In this document: piece by piece, positions 1 to 9,696 of the stretch
Position numbering within the stretch: the first letter of the stretch is position 1
How the letters are laid out: each line of letters begins with the position of its first letter
Assembly: GCA_021787595.1 (NCBI GenBank)
Contig: JAJYLQ010000008.1
Location: 62,001-126,000 of the forward strand
Origin: Chloroflexota bacterium
GTDB taxonomy: Bacteria; Chloroflexota; Anaerolineae; Anaerolineales; Villigracilaceae
DNA length: 64,000 bases
Reading direction: 5' to 3'
Notes under the pieces: generated by a model
What the model was told of the DNA's origin: nothing
Databases searched by the model: none
What the model saw: only the letters and a program-made list of their open reading frames with translations
Translations under genes and position numbers: made by a program

Positions 1-1077
1 TTTCTTGGCCTCGGACTGAACGGTTATACTCCATATCGCATTGTGCCGTTCCTCGTCATCGCGGCGATGATTTTGTTCGCGCTGCATATTCGATCCAAAA
101 CGTCGACGCGTGACGCGCTGGTCTGGCTGGCAGTTGTCGGGCTTGTTTCGTTCTTCATCTTTTTGCCGCTGATGCGTTACGCCACCGAAAATCCCGGCAC
201 ATTTTCGTATCGCGCTTTTTCGCGGCTCGGAGAAGGGCAAGCCATTCCCGGCCCGGTGCTGAGTGTTTTCTTCTCGAACGTATGGAATGCGTTCAAGATG
301 TTCAACTGGGACAACGGCAACATCTGGGTCAATTCGCTGCCGCATCGTCCCGCGCTGGATATTGTTTCGGGCGCGCTGTTCTTGATTGGGATCGTGTTGC
401 TGGTTGCGCGTTACATTCAAAAACGCAACTGGCTGGACTTGTTCCTTTTGCTCTCGATCCCGATCCTTTTGCTGCCCTCGATTCTTTCGCTCGGTTTCCC
501 GGATGAGAATCCGGCTCTGAACCGCGCCAGCGGCGCGTTCGTGCCGGTGTTCATCGTCGCAGCGATGGCGCTCGATGGTTTCATCTCCGCTTTCGGGTCC
601 GAAAAGAGGCGGGTGGTTTTGGCATCGCTGGTGACCGGCTTCCTGTTGATCTGGTCGTCTTCGCAAAACTTCGATATCGTCTTCCATCAATTCGATGCGA
701 ACTACCGCCTCGGCGCGTGGAACTCGTCGGAAATGGGCGCCGTCATCAGGGAGTTCGGCCTGGTCTACGGCGAGACGAACACGGTTTGGATCGTGCCGTT
801 CCCGTATTGGGTGGACACGCGCCTGCCCGGAGTTTGGGCCGGGATCCCGAACCGCGACTTTGCCATGCCGTCCGACCAACTGGCAGGCACGGCGCAAATC
901 GCGGGACCGAAGTTGTTCATCGTGAAAGCGAGCCTGAGCAACCCGGAAGCAAATGATCAAAAGAGTCTTGATACGCTGAAGCAGTTGTATCCGCAAGGGA
1001 CGCTGAGCTTGCACAAATCGTCTGTGCCCGATCATGATTTTTGGATTTATTTTGTGCCTGCGCCAACTACGCCATAG
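1..1077 (+). CDS. GT-C type membrane protein, 3' part
   Basis: The reading frame is open from the first base of the window, so this is the C-terminal part of a longer gene; the GTG at 43 is only an internal codon. The visible part has several hydrophobic segments (around window positions 50-115, 350-415, 430-500 and 600-660) followed by a soluble tail of about 130 residues ending in a predicted beta-rich stretch. The pattern of helices plus a C-terminal soluble domain fits glycosyltransferase family 39 / ArnT-like proteins of the GT-C fold, which transfer sugars from polyprenyl-phosphate carriers on the outer face of the membrane. The adjacent DUF2298 genes support that reading. The catalytic Asp-rich first loop would be upstream of the window, so family assignment is inferred from architecture and neighbours. 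Confidence 0.6.
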   Translation, partial: FLGLGLNGYTPYRIVPFLVIAAMILFALHIRSKTSTRDALVWLAVVGLVSFFIFLPLMRYATENPGTFSYRAFSRLGEGQAIPGPVLSVFFSNVWNAFKMFNWDNGNIWVNSLPHRPALDIVSGALFLIGIVLLVARYIQKRNWLDLFLLLSIPILLLPSILSLGFPDENPALNRASGAFVPVFIVAAMALDGFISAFGSEKRRVVLASLVTGFLLIWSSSQNFDIVFHQFDANYRLGAWNSSEMGAVIREFGLVYGETNTVWIVPFPYWVDTRLPGVWAGIPNRDFAMPSDQLAGTAQIAGPKLFIVKASLSNPEANDQKSLDTLKQLYPQGTLSLHKSSVPDHDFWIYFVPAPTTP

Positions 1078-1251
1078 AAAACTTTGCTCGAGGCGGTGTC
1101 GCATGGCGCCATGGATGAGCCATGTCCCGCCGCCGAGGACACTCAAAGAACGAAGTGCAGGCGGCGGCTCAAGCAACGATTAGCTTAAATTCGTGGACGG
1201 AAAAGTATACTTAGCGCGGATTAAGTTTTTCATGATAAATTGTTATCCGCT

Positions 1252-4200
1252 ATGACGAACGAAAAACACGCCTGGGTTTATGACCTGCTCCTGATCCTTG
1301 TACTGGCCATCGGGACTTATCTACGCGTCATCGGTTTGAACTGGGACGATAACCAGCATCTGCATCCCGACGAACGATTCATGACGATGGTGGAAAGCGC
1401 GCTGCAAGTCAGGAAGTGCGCGGCCCCGAACACTACTTTGCAGAATTGTCCCCCCGATCAAGTGCAATGGCTTGGACTGGGCGATTATTTCAACACAGCC
1501 ACCTCGACGCTCAACCCGGAGAATCAAGGTTACGCGTTTTTCGTTTATGGCGATTTGCCGACGATCGTGGTGCGCTACCTGGCCGAGTGGACCGGGCAGG
1601 TTGGCTACGATCAGGTATACCTGATCGGACGGCAAGTCTCCGCGCTCGCGGACCTGCTGACGATCTTATTGCTCTACATCATCGTGGCGCGTTTGTATAA
1701 CCGCCGCGTGGCTTTGCTCTCCGCGGCGTTCTCCGCGCTGGCCGTCCTGCAGATTCAGCAATCGCATTTCTTTACGGTGGATACGTTTGGCATCATGTTT
1801 ATGTACCTGGCAATTTATTTTGCGGTGGAAATCCTCATCCGCCAGGAACCCACCTTCGACGCTCGCTATTTAATGGACGAAGGCCGGGCATCGAACGCCG
1901 AATCCCGGATCGCGAAGTACGTTTCACGCCTTGTCAGGGATCCCTTCTTTCTCCTGAGCCTCGGCTTCGGCGTTTCGCTGGGGGTGGCAACAGCCTCCAA
2001 GCTGGACGCGGCTCCGCTCGCGATCGTCCTGCCGGGCGCGTTCCTCGTGCGCTACCTGACCATAGATCGCAAAGCGATGGCCGGTGAACATGATCCATCA
2101 TCCACTGCGCGCCCACCGCTGTCCACGGATTACTGGACGCTGATTTTTGTTTACCTGGCTGCCGGCGCGGTTGCTTCGATCCTCTCTTTCCGCGTTTTCA
2201 TGCCATACGCCTTTCGCGGGCTTGGGCTGAGTCCTTCCTGGATCTCCACCATGCAGCAGTTGATCGCCCAATCCAGCGGCGATGCAGACGTTCCGTTCGC
2301 GCTGCAATGGGCGCGGCGCACGCACCTTTATTCGTTCACGAACCTGACGGTCTGGGGGCTTGGACTGCCGCTCGGCATCCTTGCCTGGCTGGGCTTTCTG
2401 TGGATGGCGTGGCGCATCTTCAAAGGCGAACTCCGTCACGCGCTGCTGTGGGGCTGGACGGCGATCTTCTTCACGTGGCAGTCGCTGGCTTTCAATCCGA
2501 CCATGCGCTATCAACTGCCGATCTATCCGCTGCTGGGCATGATGGCGGGATGGTTCGTGATTCATCTTTGGGATCAAGCCAAGGCCGTAGACCGCAGACT
2601 ATTGACCGTGGTCTATCGTGTGTCGTCCGTTGTCATTGGTGTTACGGTTCTCATCTTGGCTTTAGCTTGGGCTTACGCTTTCACGCGCATCTACACCCGG
2701 CCTGTGACGCGCGTCGCCGCGACCTATTGGATTTATCAGAATGTTCCTGCCGCGATCAACCTGCGAATCCAAACCGCGGGGGGATCCGTCTATCAACAGC
2801 CGCTGCCGTTCCCAGCCGGCGGGATCATTCAGAGCAACGCGCCGTATGACGTTCCATTCACGGCCAACGCCAGCGGCGCGTTGAACCAGATTTATTTTCC
2901 GCATATCGCCGCGAAGGGCGATGCGGCCTCCCAGACTTTCGGCGTTTCCGTGACGCCTCAAAGCGGTTTGGCTCCCGGGCAAGAGCTTGCATCAGCTTCG
3001 CTCACATCTGACTTTGTGCCGTCCACGGATCCGCGCGGGAAGGAATTTACACTCCAACTTGACCGCGCGGTGATGATCCAAAAGGGCCAAACATATCTTT
3101 TGCATATCACGACCACCGGCGCGGTGACGATGGTCGGCGCGGCGCCGATCAACGAATCGGACTGGGACGATGGCCTGCCTCTGCGCCTCGGCCCGCAAGG
3201 TTACGACGGCTACGGCGGCTTGTACCAGAGCGGACTCAATCTGCAAATTTATTTCGATGATAATGCCGATAAGCTGACGCGTTTTGTCAGCACGTTGGGT
3301 CAGGGCGATTACATTTTCATGTCATCCAACCGCCAATGGGCTTCGGTGACGCGTCTGCCTGAACGTTATCCACTGACCACCGCATATTACCGCGCGCTCG
3401 TGGGCTGCCCGCCGGATAAAGATGTGATCTGGTGTTACAACGTTGCCACGCCGGGCATGTTCCAGGGCCAGCTCGGATACAAACTGGTCGCGGTCTTTGA
3501 ATCGTTTCCAACGCTGAACATTCCCGGCATCGGGACATGGCAGATCAACGATCAGTCTGCGGAAGAGGCTTTCACGGTTTACGATCATCCGAAGGTGCTG
3601 ATCTTCCAGAAACAGCCGGATTTCAGCGCGGCCAAAGTCCAGGCCATTCTCGGCGCGGTGGATATCAGCAACGTTGTCCATCTCACGCCCAAGCAGGCCA
3701 GCAGTTACAAATCGTTAATGCTCCCGCCGACCGCGCTCGCCCAGCAGCAGGCGGGCGGAACGTGGTCGCGGTTGTTCAACTACAACTGGATTCAAAATCA
3801 ATATCCGGCCGTTGGATTGATCATTTGGTATCTGTTCATTTTTATTCTCGGCGTCATCACGTATCCAATTGTTCGATTTGCATTTCCCGGCCTGGGCGTG
3901 AACGGCTATCCCATTTCGCGCGCGCTTGGATTGGTGATTCTCGGTTATCTTGCGTGGCTCGGAGGCTCCGTCGGCGTGCCTTATACGCGGACAACTATCG
4001 CTGTGATCTTTGTCGTTTTAGCGGGAGCCGGTTTGGGTCTGGGTTGGATGCGGCGAAAAGAATTGGCCGAAGAATGGAAGTCGCACAAGACATTCTTCCT
4101 GATGGTGGAAGGCTTGTTCCTTGCGTTCTTCCTTTTCGATCTGCTGATTCGAATCGGCAATCCTGATCTGTGGCATCCGGCAAAGGGCGGCGAGCGCCCG

Positions 4201-6192
4201 ATGGACTTCTCGTTCTTCAGCGCGATTTTGAAAAGCACAACGTTCCCGCCGTATGATCCGTGGTTCGCGGGCGGCTACATCAATTATTACTATTACGGAT
4301 TCGTGCTGGTGGCAACGCCGGTGAAACTGCTTGGCATCGTCCCGACGATTGCGTACAACTTTATTTTGCCGACGCTCTTCTCGATCGTGGCGATGGGCGC
4401 GTTCTGCGTGGGATGGAATTTGATAGACGGTAGACGGTCGACCGTAGACGGTCAACGGTCCATCGTCGACGGTCGTTTTGTGGCCGGTTTACTCGCCGCG
4501 TTATTAATGGTCGTGCTTGGCAACCTCGGCACGATGCGGATGTTGTATCAGGGCTTCGAGCGCATGGCCGCGCCGGGCGGAAATATTGATAATGTCAGTA
4601 TCCCGCAGCGCTGGGTTTGGGCATCGGAAGGTTTTATAAAATCTTTGACAGGCCAGCCGCTTCCGTACGGACAGGGCGATTGGTACTGGGACCCAAGCCG
4701 CATCATCCCGCCGGGACCCGGCAACGAGATCACCGAATTCCCGTTCTTCACTTTCCTTTACAGCGACCTGCACGCGCACATGCTGGCGATGCCGCTGGCG
4801 CTGCTGGCATTGGCGTGGGCGCTGGCGGTTATCAAAAGCCGGCGCGTTTCTCTATTCCAGCTTTTGATCGGCGCGCTGGTTATCGGTGCGTTGTATCCCA
4901 CCAACCTTTCGGATATTTACACATACCTGCCGATTGGAATTGTCGCGGTCGGGTATGTCCTCTGGCGTTCGGACGCTTCGACCCGCTGGAAGATCGAACT
5001 GCCCGACGCCGCCAAGAAATTGATTTTGATCCTCGGCAGCGCGGCGTTCCTGGCCCTGTTCTCGTACGTTTTGTATTGGCCGTATCACGCCGCGTACAGT
5101 CAGGGCTACAGCGCCCTCGATCCGTGGACCGCTTCGCAGACGCCGATCTGGTCGTATCTGGCGCATTGGGGCGTGTTCCTCTTCATCATCACCTGCTGGC
5201 TGGCGTGGGAGACTCACGAATGGATGGCGTCCACGCCGGTTTCATCGTTGAACAAACTACGCCCGTATCAAGTCCTGATCGAAGCGGGCATCGCCTTCTT
5301 CCTCGTGGCTTTGCTTTACCTGATGTATCGTCAGGTGGAGATCGGTTGGGTGGCGCTTCCGCTGGCAGTCTGGGCCGGCCTGCTTATTTTGAGACCGGAT
5401 CAATCCGACGTTAAACGATTCGTGTTGTTTCTCGTCGGCACGTCCATGCTCATCACGATTGTTGTTGAGATTGTCGTGGTACGCGGCGACATCGGACGCA
5501 TGAACACGATCTTCAAATTTTATCTGCAGGCGTGGGCCATGCTTTCCGTTTCCGCGGGCGCGGCGTTTGTGTGGACGCTGGCTGACGTTCACAAGTGGCG
5601 TCCGGCCTGGCGCAATATTTTCCAGGGCGGCGTGACTCTTTTGCTGGCGGGCGCGGCGATGTACACTGTTTCCGCGACGCTGGATAAAATCGGCGACCGC
5701 ATGGCACCGAACGTCCCGCTCACGCTCGACAGCATCACGTACATGAAATACGCGCAGTACGCCGATTTCGGCGTGACGATGAATCTGAATCAGGATTATC
5801 AGGCCATCCGCTGGATGCAGGATAACGTTCAGGGTTCGCCGGTCATCGTCGAAGCGAACTGTCCCGAATATCATTGGTGCACGCGCTTCACGATTTATAC
5901 CGGCCTGCCCGGCGTGGTCGGCTGGAACTGGCACGAGCGCCAGCAGCGCACGCTGACTCCGCAGCTGGTCGAGAATCGAATCGCCGAGATCGCGGCGTTC
6001 TATACCACCACCGATCCGCAGGCCGCGGTCAGCTTCTTGAAAAAATATAACGTTCAATACATCATTGTCGGTCAGCTCGAACGCGCCGAATATCCCGGTC
6101 CCGGCCTCGACAAATTCGATCAATACAACGGGCAGTTGTGGGATTCGGTTTATCGTCAGGGCAGCACGGCAATCTATAAGGTGAATCCATGA
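1252..6192 (+). CDS. GT-C membrane protein fused to DUF2298 (Chlor_Arch_YYY) domain
   Basis: A giant polytopic membrane protein of 1646 residues. The N-terminal half looks like a GT-C glycosyltransferase: a first helix, then a periplasmic loop with an HPDERF motif near residues 38-43, where ArnT/PMT enzymes carry their acidic catalytic motif, then about ten helices and a soluble beta-rich region (about 500-850). The C-terminal half is a DUF2298 domain: GGERPMDFSFF near 979, the tyrosine run INYYYYGF near 1009 and MNTIFKFY near 1416, the last also present in the gene at 7156. I chose the ATG at 1252; a TTG at 1240 is in frame but adds only four residues. It is coupled to the next gene by an ATGA overlap. 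Residues about 1058-1076 encode a DNA repeat (see repeat entry). DUF2298 has no established reaction; a role in cell-surface glycan or lipid glycosylation is inference. Confidence 0.82.
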   Translation: MTNEKHAWVYDLLLILVLAIGTYLRVIGLNWDDNQHLHPDERFMTMVESALQVRKCAAPNTTLQNCPPDQVQWLGLGDYFNTATSTLNPENQGYAFFVYGDLPTIVVRYLAEWTGQVGYDQVYLIGRQVSALADLLTILLLYIIVARLYNRRVALLSAAFSALAVLQIQQSHFFTVDTFGIMFMYLAIYFAVEILIRQEPTFDARYLMDEGRASNAESRIAKYVSRLVRDPFFLLSLGFGVSLGVATASKLDAAPLAIVLPGAFLVRYLTIDRKAMAGEHDPSSTARPPLSTDYWTLIFVYLAAGAVASILSFRVFMPYAFRGLGLSPSWISTMQQLIAQSSGDADVPFALQWARRTHLYSFTNLTVWGLGLPLGILAWLGFLWMAWRIFKGELRHALLWGWTAIFFTWQSLAFNPTMRYQLPIYPLLGMMAGWFVIHLWDQAKAVDRRLLTVVYRVSSVVIGVTVLILALAWAYAFTRIYTRPVTRVAATYWIYQNVPAAINLRIQTAGGSVYQQPLPFPAGGIIQSNAPYDVPFTANASGALNQIYFPHIAAKGDAASQTFGVSVTPQSGLAPGQELASASLTSDFVPSTDPRGKEFTLQLDRAVMIQKGQTYLLHITTTGAVTMVGAAPINESDWDDGLPLRLGPQGYDGYGGLYQSGLNLQIYFDDNADKLTRFVSTLGQGDYIFMSSNRQWASVTRLPERYPLTTAYYRALVGCPPDKDVIWCYNVATPGMFQGQLGYKLVAVFESFPTLNIPGIGTWQINDQSAEEAFTVYDHPKVLIFQKQPDFSAAKVQAILGAVDISNVVHLTPKQASSYKSLMLPPTALAQQQAGGTWSRLFNYNWIQNQYPAVGLIIWYLFIFILGVITYPIVRFAFPGLGVNGYPISRALGLVILGYLAWLGGSVGVPYTRTTIAVIFVVLAGAGLGLGWMRRKELAEEWKSHKTFFLMVEGLFLAFFLFDLLIRIGNPDLWHPAKGGERPMDFSFFSAILKSTTFPPYDPWFAGGYINYYYYGFVLVATPVKLLGIVPTIAYNFILPTLFSIVAMGAFCVGWNLIDGRRSTVDGQRSIVDGRFVAGLLAALLMVVLGNLGTMRMLYQGFERMAAPGGNIDNVSIPQRWVWASEGFIKSLTGQPLPYGQGDWYWDPSRIIPPGPGNEITEFPFFTFLYSDLHAHMLAMPLALLALAWALAVIKSRRVSLFQLLIGALVIGALYPTNLSDIYTYLPIGIVAVGYVLWRSDASTRWKIELPDAAKKLILILGSAAFLALFSYVLYWPYHAAYSQGYSALDPWTASQTPIWSYLAHWGVFLFIITCWLAWETHEWMASTPVSSLNKLRPYQVLIEAGIAFFLVALLYLMYRQVEIGWVALPLAVWAGLLILRPDQSDVKRFVLFLVGTSMLITIVVEIVVVRGDIGRMNTIFKFYLQAWAMLSVSAGAAFVWTLADVHKWRPAWRNIFQGGVTLLLAGAAMYTVSATLDKIGDRMAPNVPLTLDSITYMKYAQYADFGVTMNLNQDYQAIRWMQDNVQGSPVIVEANCPEYHWCTRFTIYTGLPGVVGWNWHERQQRTLTPQLVENRIAEIAAFYTTTDPQAAVSFLKKYNVQYIIVGQLERAEYPGPGLDKFDQYNGQLWDSVYRQGSTAIYKVNP
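4423..4478 (+). repeat. in-frame GTAGACGGTC-type repeat inside DUF2298 gene
   Basis: Five near-copies of a GTAGACGGTC/GTCAACGGTC motif lie head to tail and read through in frame as a low-complexity loop of the type VDGRRSTVDGQ. The same word family occurs in mutS2 (58508-58558) and, more degenerate, at 2587-2625 and 7810-7866. It sits between two predicted helices. Confidence 0.7.
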
Positions 6193-6554
6193 ATCTTATT
6201 TTGCATATCACATCCCGCAAAGCCTGGTCCGACGCGCAGAAGGCCGGTGCATATACCGCGCCGAGTCTGTCATCCGAAGGATTTATCCATTGCTCGACTT
6301 CGACTCAGGTTTCATCCGTTGCCGAAAAATTTTACAAAGGACAGACCGGACTCGTGCTTCTCGTGATTGACCCAGCGCGTCTTTCCTCCGACTTGAAGTG
6401 GGAGCCGCCATTTGACGGCGCGCCTCCGCCTGGAGTTGATTCCTCCGAACTGTTCCCGCACATTTATGGCCCGATCAATCTCGATGCCGTCGTCCGCGCC
6501 GTGGACTTCGAGCCGTCCGCGGATGGAAAGTTTGTCCTGCCCGCGCTGGCATGA
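6189..6554 (+). CDS. DUF952 family protein
   Basis: A 121-residue cytoplasmic protein. It begins with LILHITSRKAW and continues through an AYTAPSL stretch and EGFIHCS, which together are the signature of the DUF952 family (small alpha/beta proteins, no proven function; structural similarity to ADP-ribosyltransferases has been proposed for the family). Length is normal and the protein looks intact. Its ATG overlaps the stop of the giant membrane protein by four bases (ATGA), and its own stop overlaps the next start in the same way, so it is translated as part of a coupled operon. Nothing visible ties it chemically to the membrane proteins around it. Confidence 0.8.
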   Translation: MNLILHITSRKAWSDAQKAGAYTAPSLSSEGFIHCSTSTQVSSVAEKFYKGQTGLVLLVIDPARLSSDLKWEPPFDGAPPPGVDSSELFPHIYGPINLDAVVRAVDFEPSADGKFVLPALA

Positions 6555-7159
6555 CTTCGCGCGTCTCGATCCGTCCCGCGCGGCCCGACGACGCGAGGAT
6601 CGCCGCGTCGCTGATCCGCCTCACCATGGGCAAGTCCGCGGATTTGTTTGCGGATGTCGAATCGGGATGGACTTCTGAAAAACTTATTTCCACATTATTT
6701 GCTTGCAGCAGCGGACGATTTAGTTATCAGGTCGGAACAATGATCGAAGTGGATAATTCAGCTATCGGATTATTGATGTCATATCCCGCGTCAAAGATGA
6801 TAGTGCTTGATCTGATCACTGGTCGCAATTTGCTTTCCATCCTTGGCATCCGTGCAATGATTCATTTCACAAAAAGAATGTCGCCAATGATGAATGTTCA
6901 TGAAGTGGAACGCGGCGAGTATTACATCAGCAATGTTAGCGTCCTGCCCGATTTTCAAGGAAACGGTTACGGCACGCGCCTTTTGACTTTTGCCGAAGGG
7001 CAGGCCCGAAAATCGAATTTGAAGAAATGTTCGCTCATCGTGGATGAACATAATGACGGCGCGATCCGGCTTTATCAACGACTTGGTTATAAGATTGTTT
7101 TTAGCGGCAAACTTAACGGTGAAAGCGGTTATCATCGCATGGTCAAGGAATTGGCGTGA
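6551..7159 (+). CDS. GNAT family N-acetyltransferase
   Basis: A 202-residue protein with the GNAT layout: beta strands, then YYISNVSVLPDFQGNGYGTRLL (motif A; the acetyl-CoA pyrophosphate loop is the Q-G-N-G-Y-G segment near residues 138-143), then the C-terminal motif with DEHNDGAIRLYQRLGYKIV. These enzymes move an acetyl group from acetyl-CoA to a primary amine; the substrate cannot be read from sequence. It overlaps DUF952 upstream and the second DUF2298 gene downstream by four bases each, so all are one transcription unit. Its middle part is visibly less GC-rich than its neighbours, which may hint at a separate origin. Confidence 0.85.
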   Translation: MTSRVSIRPARPDDARIAASLIRLTMGKSADLFADVESGWTSEKLISTLFACSSGRFSYQVGTMIEVDNSAIGLLMSYPASKMIVLDLITGRNLLSILGIRAMIHFTKRMSPMMNVHEVERGEYYISNVSVLPDFQGNGYGTRLLTFAEGQARKSNLKKCSLIVDEHNDGAIRLYQRLGYKIVFSGKLNGESGYHRMVKELA

Positions 7160-9696
7160 ATTCCATTCTCGCATTTCTTTCGTGGTACATCATCATCACT
7201 TTGCTGGGATTATTGACCTTCCCGCTGGTCTATCTTCTTTTCCCCGCGCTGGCTGACCGCGGGTACAGCCTTTCACGCGTCGCTGGTTTGTTGATTTGGG
7301 GTTACGTTTTCTGGCTGTTCACTTCGCTTGGATTGACGCGCAATACCGTCGGCGGGATTTTATTCGCATTATGTGTTTTGATTGGTCTAAGTGTGTGGGC
7401 TTTTGTGACAATAGACCGCGGACGACAGACCACGAACCATGCTTCATCATCCATGATCCAGTGGTTGAAATCCAATCTCCGCCTCGTTATCACAGTCGAA
7501 GTTCTATTTTTCACTGCTTTTGCTTTTCTCGCTCTTCTCCGCGCGGGCAACCCCGAATTGGATGGCACGGAACGCCCGATGGAATTGATGTTCATCAACT
7601 CCATCCTGCGCTCGCCGACTTTTCCTCCGCACGACTCGTGGCTGTCGGGTTACGCCATTTCCTATTATTACTTTGGCTACGTGATGACGGCCATGCTTGC
7701 CAAGCTGACCGGTCTCATTGGCAGTGTGGCACATAATCTAATGACGGCATTGATCTTCGGGCTGGCCGCGATTGGCGCGTACGGGATTTTGTACAACCTG
7801 TTGGCTCTGCTGCCAGACCGTAGCCGGCAGACCGTGGACCGTCCATCGTCCTCGGTCTACGGCCTGCCTCTCCTCGCGCCATTCTTTCTATTGCTTGTCA
7901 GCAACCTCGGCGGCTTTCTCGAAGTCCTGCACACGCGCGGCATATTCTGGAATTCCAATCCATCCAACTTTTGGACGTGGCTGGGAATCCAGGAATTGAA
8001 TCAGCCTCCAGCACAGCCTTATCAATGGATTCCAGATCGTTATTTGTGGTGGTGGCGCGCTTCGCGCGTGATTTCTGATTTTGATCTCACACATCATTTC
8101 CAGGAAGTGATTGACGAATTCCCATTTTTCTCTTTTCTCCTTGGAGATCTTCATCCGCACGTGCTGGCAATTCCATTTAATTTGCTGGCGGTTGCCATCG
8201 CGTTGAATGTTTTCCTCGGCGGCTGGCGCGGCGAAATTGACTTGTTCGGCTACCGGCTGCATATCAGCAAGATCGGATTCTTCGCCGCCGCGTTGACGTT
8301 GGGCGGACTCGCCTTCCTCAACACGTGGGACATCCTCGTCGGCGCGGCGCTGATCGTGGGCGCGTATATTCTTTTTCGCGTCCGCGAGGACGGCTGGTCG
8401 TGGTCGCGTCTCGAAGATGTTTTCGTCCTCGGCGTACCTCTCGGCTTATCCGCTTTCATACTTTATCTTCCATTCTATTTTGGATTTTCATCGCAGGCGG
8501 GCGGCATCCTTCCCAATCTCATCAACCCGACACGCGGTGCGCAATTATGGGTCATGTTCGCGCCGTTCTTCATCCCGGTGCTGGCATATTTCGGCTATCT
8601 GATTTTCAAACAGAAACAAGCTGGCAATTGGGCGTTATCGCTTGTGTTAGTGATCGGCTTCATCATTCTGCTTTGGGCCTTCTCGTGGACAATGGGCTGG
8701 TTTGCCTTCCTGAAAGACCCGGCCTTTGCACAGCAATATCTCGCCTCGCAGGGTGTGGCGGATGTCAGCGCGTTTTTCGACGCAGCGATGTCGCGCCGCT
8801 TCGTTTCCATTGGCGGGTTGCTGACGCTGGTCATTATCCTCATACCGGCGGTTGCGTTTCTAACCACAGACCCCAAACGACAGACTACCGACGAGCCATC
8901 ATCCTCCATCCTCCATCCTCCATCCTCCATCCTCCATCCTCCATCCTCCGTCTCCCATCCTCCATCCTCCATCTCCCATTCTCCACCTTTCATCTTTCTT
9001 CTTATCGCTCTTGCATCCATTCTCGTCATCGCCCCCGAATTCGTTTACCTCCGCGACCAGTTTGGCACGCGCATGAATACGATTTTCAAGTTCTATTATC
9101 AGGCGTGGCTGTTGTGGAGCATCGCCGCCGCATTTGGGACCGCGGTTCTTTTGCAAAACCTGCGCGGCGCGTGGGATTGGATCTTCCGCGTTGGCCTTGT
9201 CGTTCTACTGTTCATGTCCTTGACGTATCCCGCGCTGGCCATTCCAAACAAGACGAATAATTTCAATCCGCCTCTTGGCTGGACGCTGAATGATTTCACG
9301 CGCATTCAGCGTTCCGATCCAAATGAGGCCGCGGCGATTGAATGGCTGCGATCCGCGCCGTATGGCATCGTTGCCGAAGCTGTGGGCGGAGGCTACACGA
9401 GCTACGGACGCATTTCCACGTACACCGGCCTGCCCACCGTACTGGATTGGTATGACCATGAAACGCAATGGCGCGGCACGAGCGCGCCGCAGGGCACGCG
9501 TGAAGCGGACATTAAATTACTCTACAGCACATCCAACTGGCAGACGGCCCTCGGTATTTTGAAACGATATAATATTCGTTATGTGTATATCGGCGCTCTC
9601 GAACGTTCGACGTATCCGGTTCAGGAAGAAAAATTCCGAAACAACCTCGTTCGGGTTTTTCAACAAGGCGTCGTGACGATCTATGAGGTTCCATGA
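7156..9696 (+). CDS. DUF2298 (Chlor_Arch_YYY) membrane protein
   Basis: A stand-alone DUF2298 protein of 846 residues with many predicted helices. Family landmarks repeat those of the C-terminal half of the fused gene upstream: GTERPMELMF near residue 137, ISYYYFGY near 168, FPFFSFLLGDLHPHVLAIP near 320-340 and FGTRMNTIFKFYYQAW near 637-652, with a soluble C-terminal tail. Translation starts at a GTG that overlaps the GNAT stop (GTGA). Three low-complexity stretches are DNA repeats read in frame: about residues 86-101, 219-237 and 571-612, the last a TCCATCCTCCA minisatellite. All fall between predicted helices, where they would be tolerated. Function is unproven; cell-envelope glycosylation is suggested by the GT-C neighbours. 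Confidence 0.85.
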   Translation: MNSILAFLSWYIIITLLGLLTFPLVYLLFPALADRGYSLSRVAGLLIWGYVFWLFTSLGLTRNTVGGILFALCVLIGLSVWAFVTIDRGRQTTNHASSSMIQWLKSNLRLVITVEVLFFTAFAFLALLRAGNPELDGTERPMELMFINSILRSPTFPPHDSWLSGYAISYYYFGYVMTAMLAKLTGLIGSVAHNLMTALIFGLAAIGAYGILYNLLALLPDRSRQTVDRPSSSVYGLPLLAPFFLLLVSNLGGFLEVLHTRGIFWNSNPSNFWTWLGIQELNQPPAQPYQWIPDRYLWWWRASRVISDFDLTHHFQEVIDEFPFFSFLLGDLHPHVLAIPFNLLAVAIALNVFLGGWRGEIDLFGYRLHISKIGFFAAALTLGGLAFLNTWDILVGAALIVGAYILFRVREDGWSWSRLEDVFVLGVPLGLSAFILYLPFYFGFSSQAGGILPNLINPTRGAQLWVMFAPFFIPVLAYFGYLIFKQKQAGNWALSLVLVIGFIILLWAFSWTMGWFAFLKDPAFAQQYLASQGVADVSAFFDAAMSRRFVSIGGLLTLVIILIPAVAFLTTDPKRQTTDEPSSSILHPPSSILHPPSSVSHPPSSISHSPPFIFLLIALASILVIAPEFVYLRDQFGTRMNTIFKFYYQAWLLWSIAAAFGTAVLLQNLRGAWDWIFRVGLVVLLFMSLTYPALAIPNKTNNFNPPLGWTLNDFTRIQRSDPNEAAAIEWLRSAPYGIVAEAVGGGYTSYGRISTYTGLPTVLDWYDHETQWRGTSAPQGTREADIKLLYSTSNWQTALGILKRYNIRYVYIGALERSTYPVQEEKFRNNLVRVFQQGVVTIYEVP
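8893..8990 (+). repeat. intragenic minisatellite, CATCCTCCATC-type
   Basis: A tandem array of an 8-11 base unit (variants of CCATCCTC) inside the DUF2298 gene at 7156. It stays in frame and encodes a Ser/His/Pro-rich linker (SSILHPP repeats). The upstream 40 bases also hold a degenerate CAGAC repeat. Slippage here could change the linker length. Confidence 0.85.

Noticed and set aside
4617-5414. Long alternative-frame ORF of 265 codons
   Set aside because: It overlaps the DUF2298 gene in another frame; composition and lack of family motifs mark it as a shadow.
8893-8990. CRISPR-like repetition
   Set aside because: It is a tandem minisatellite without spacers inside a coding frame.
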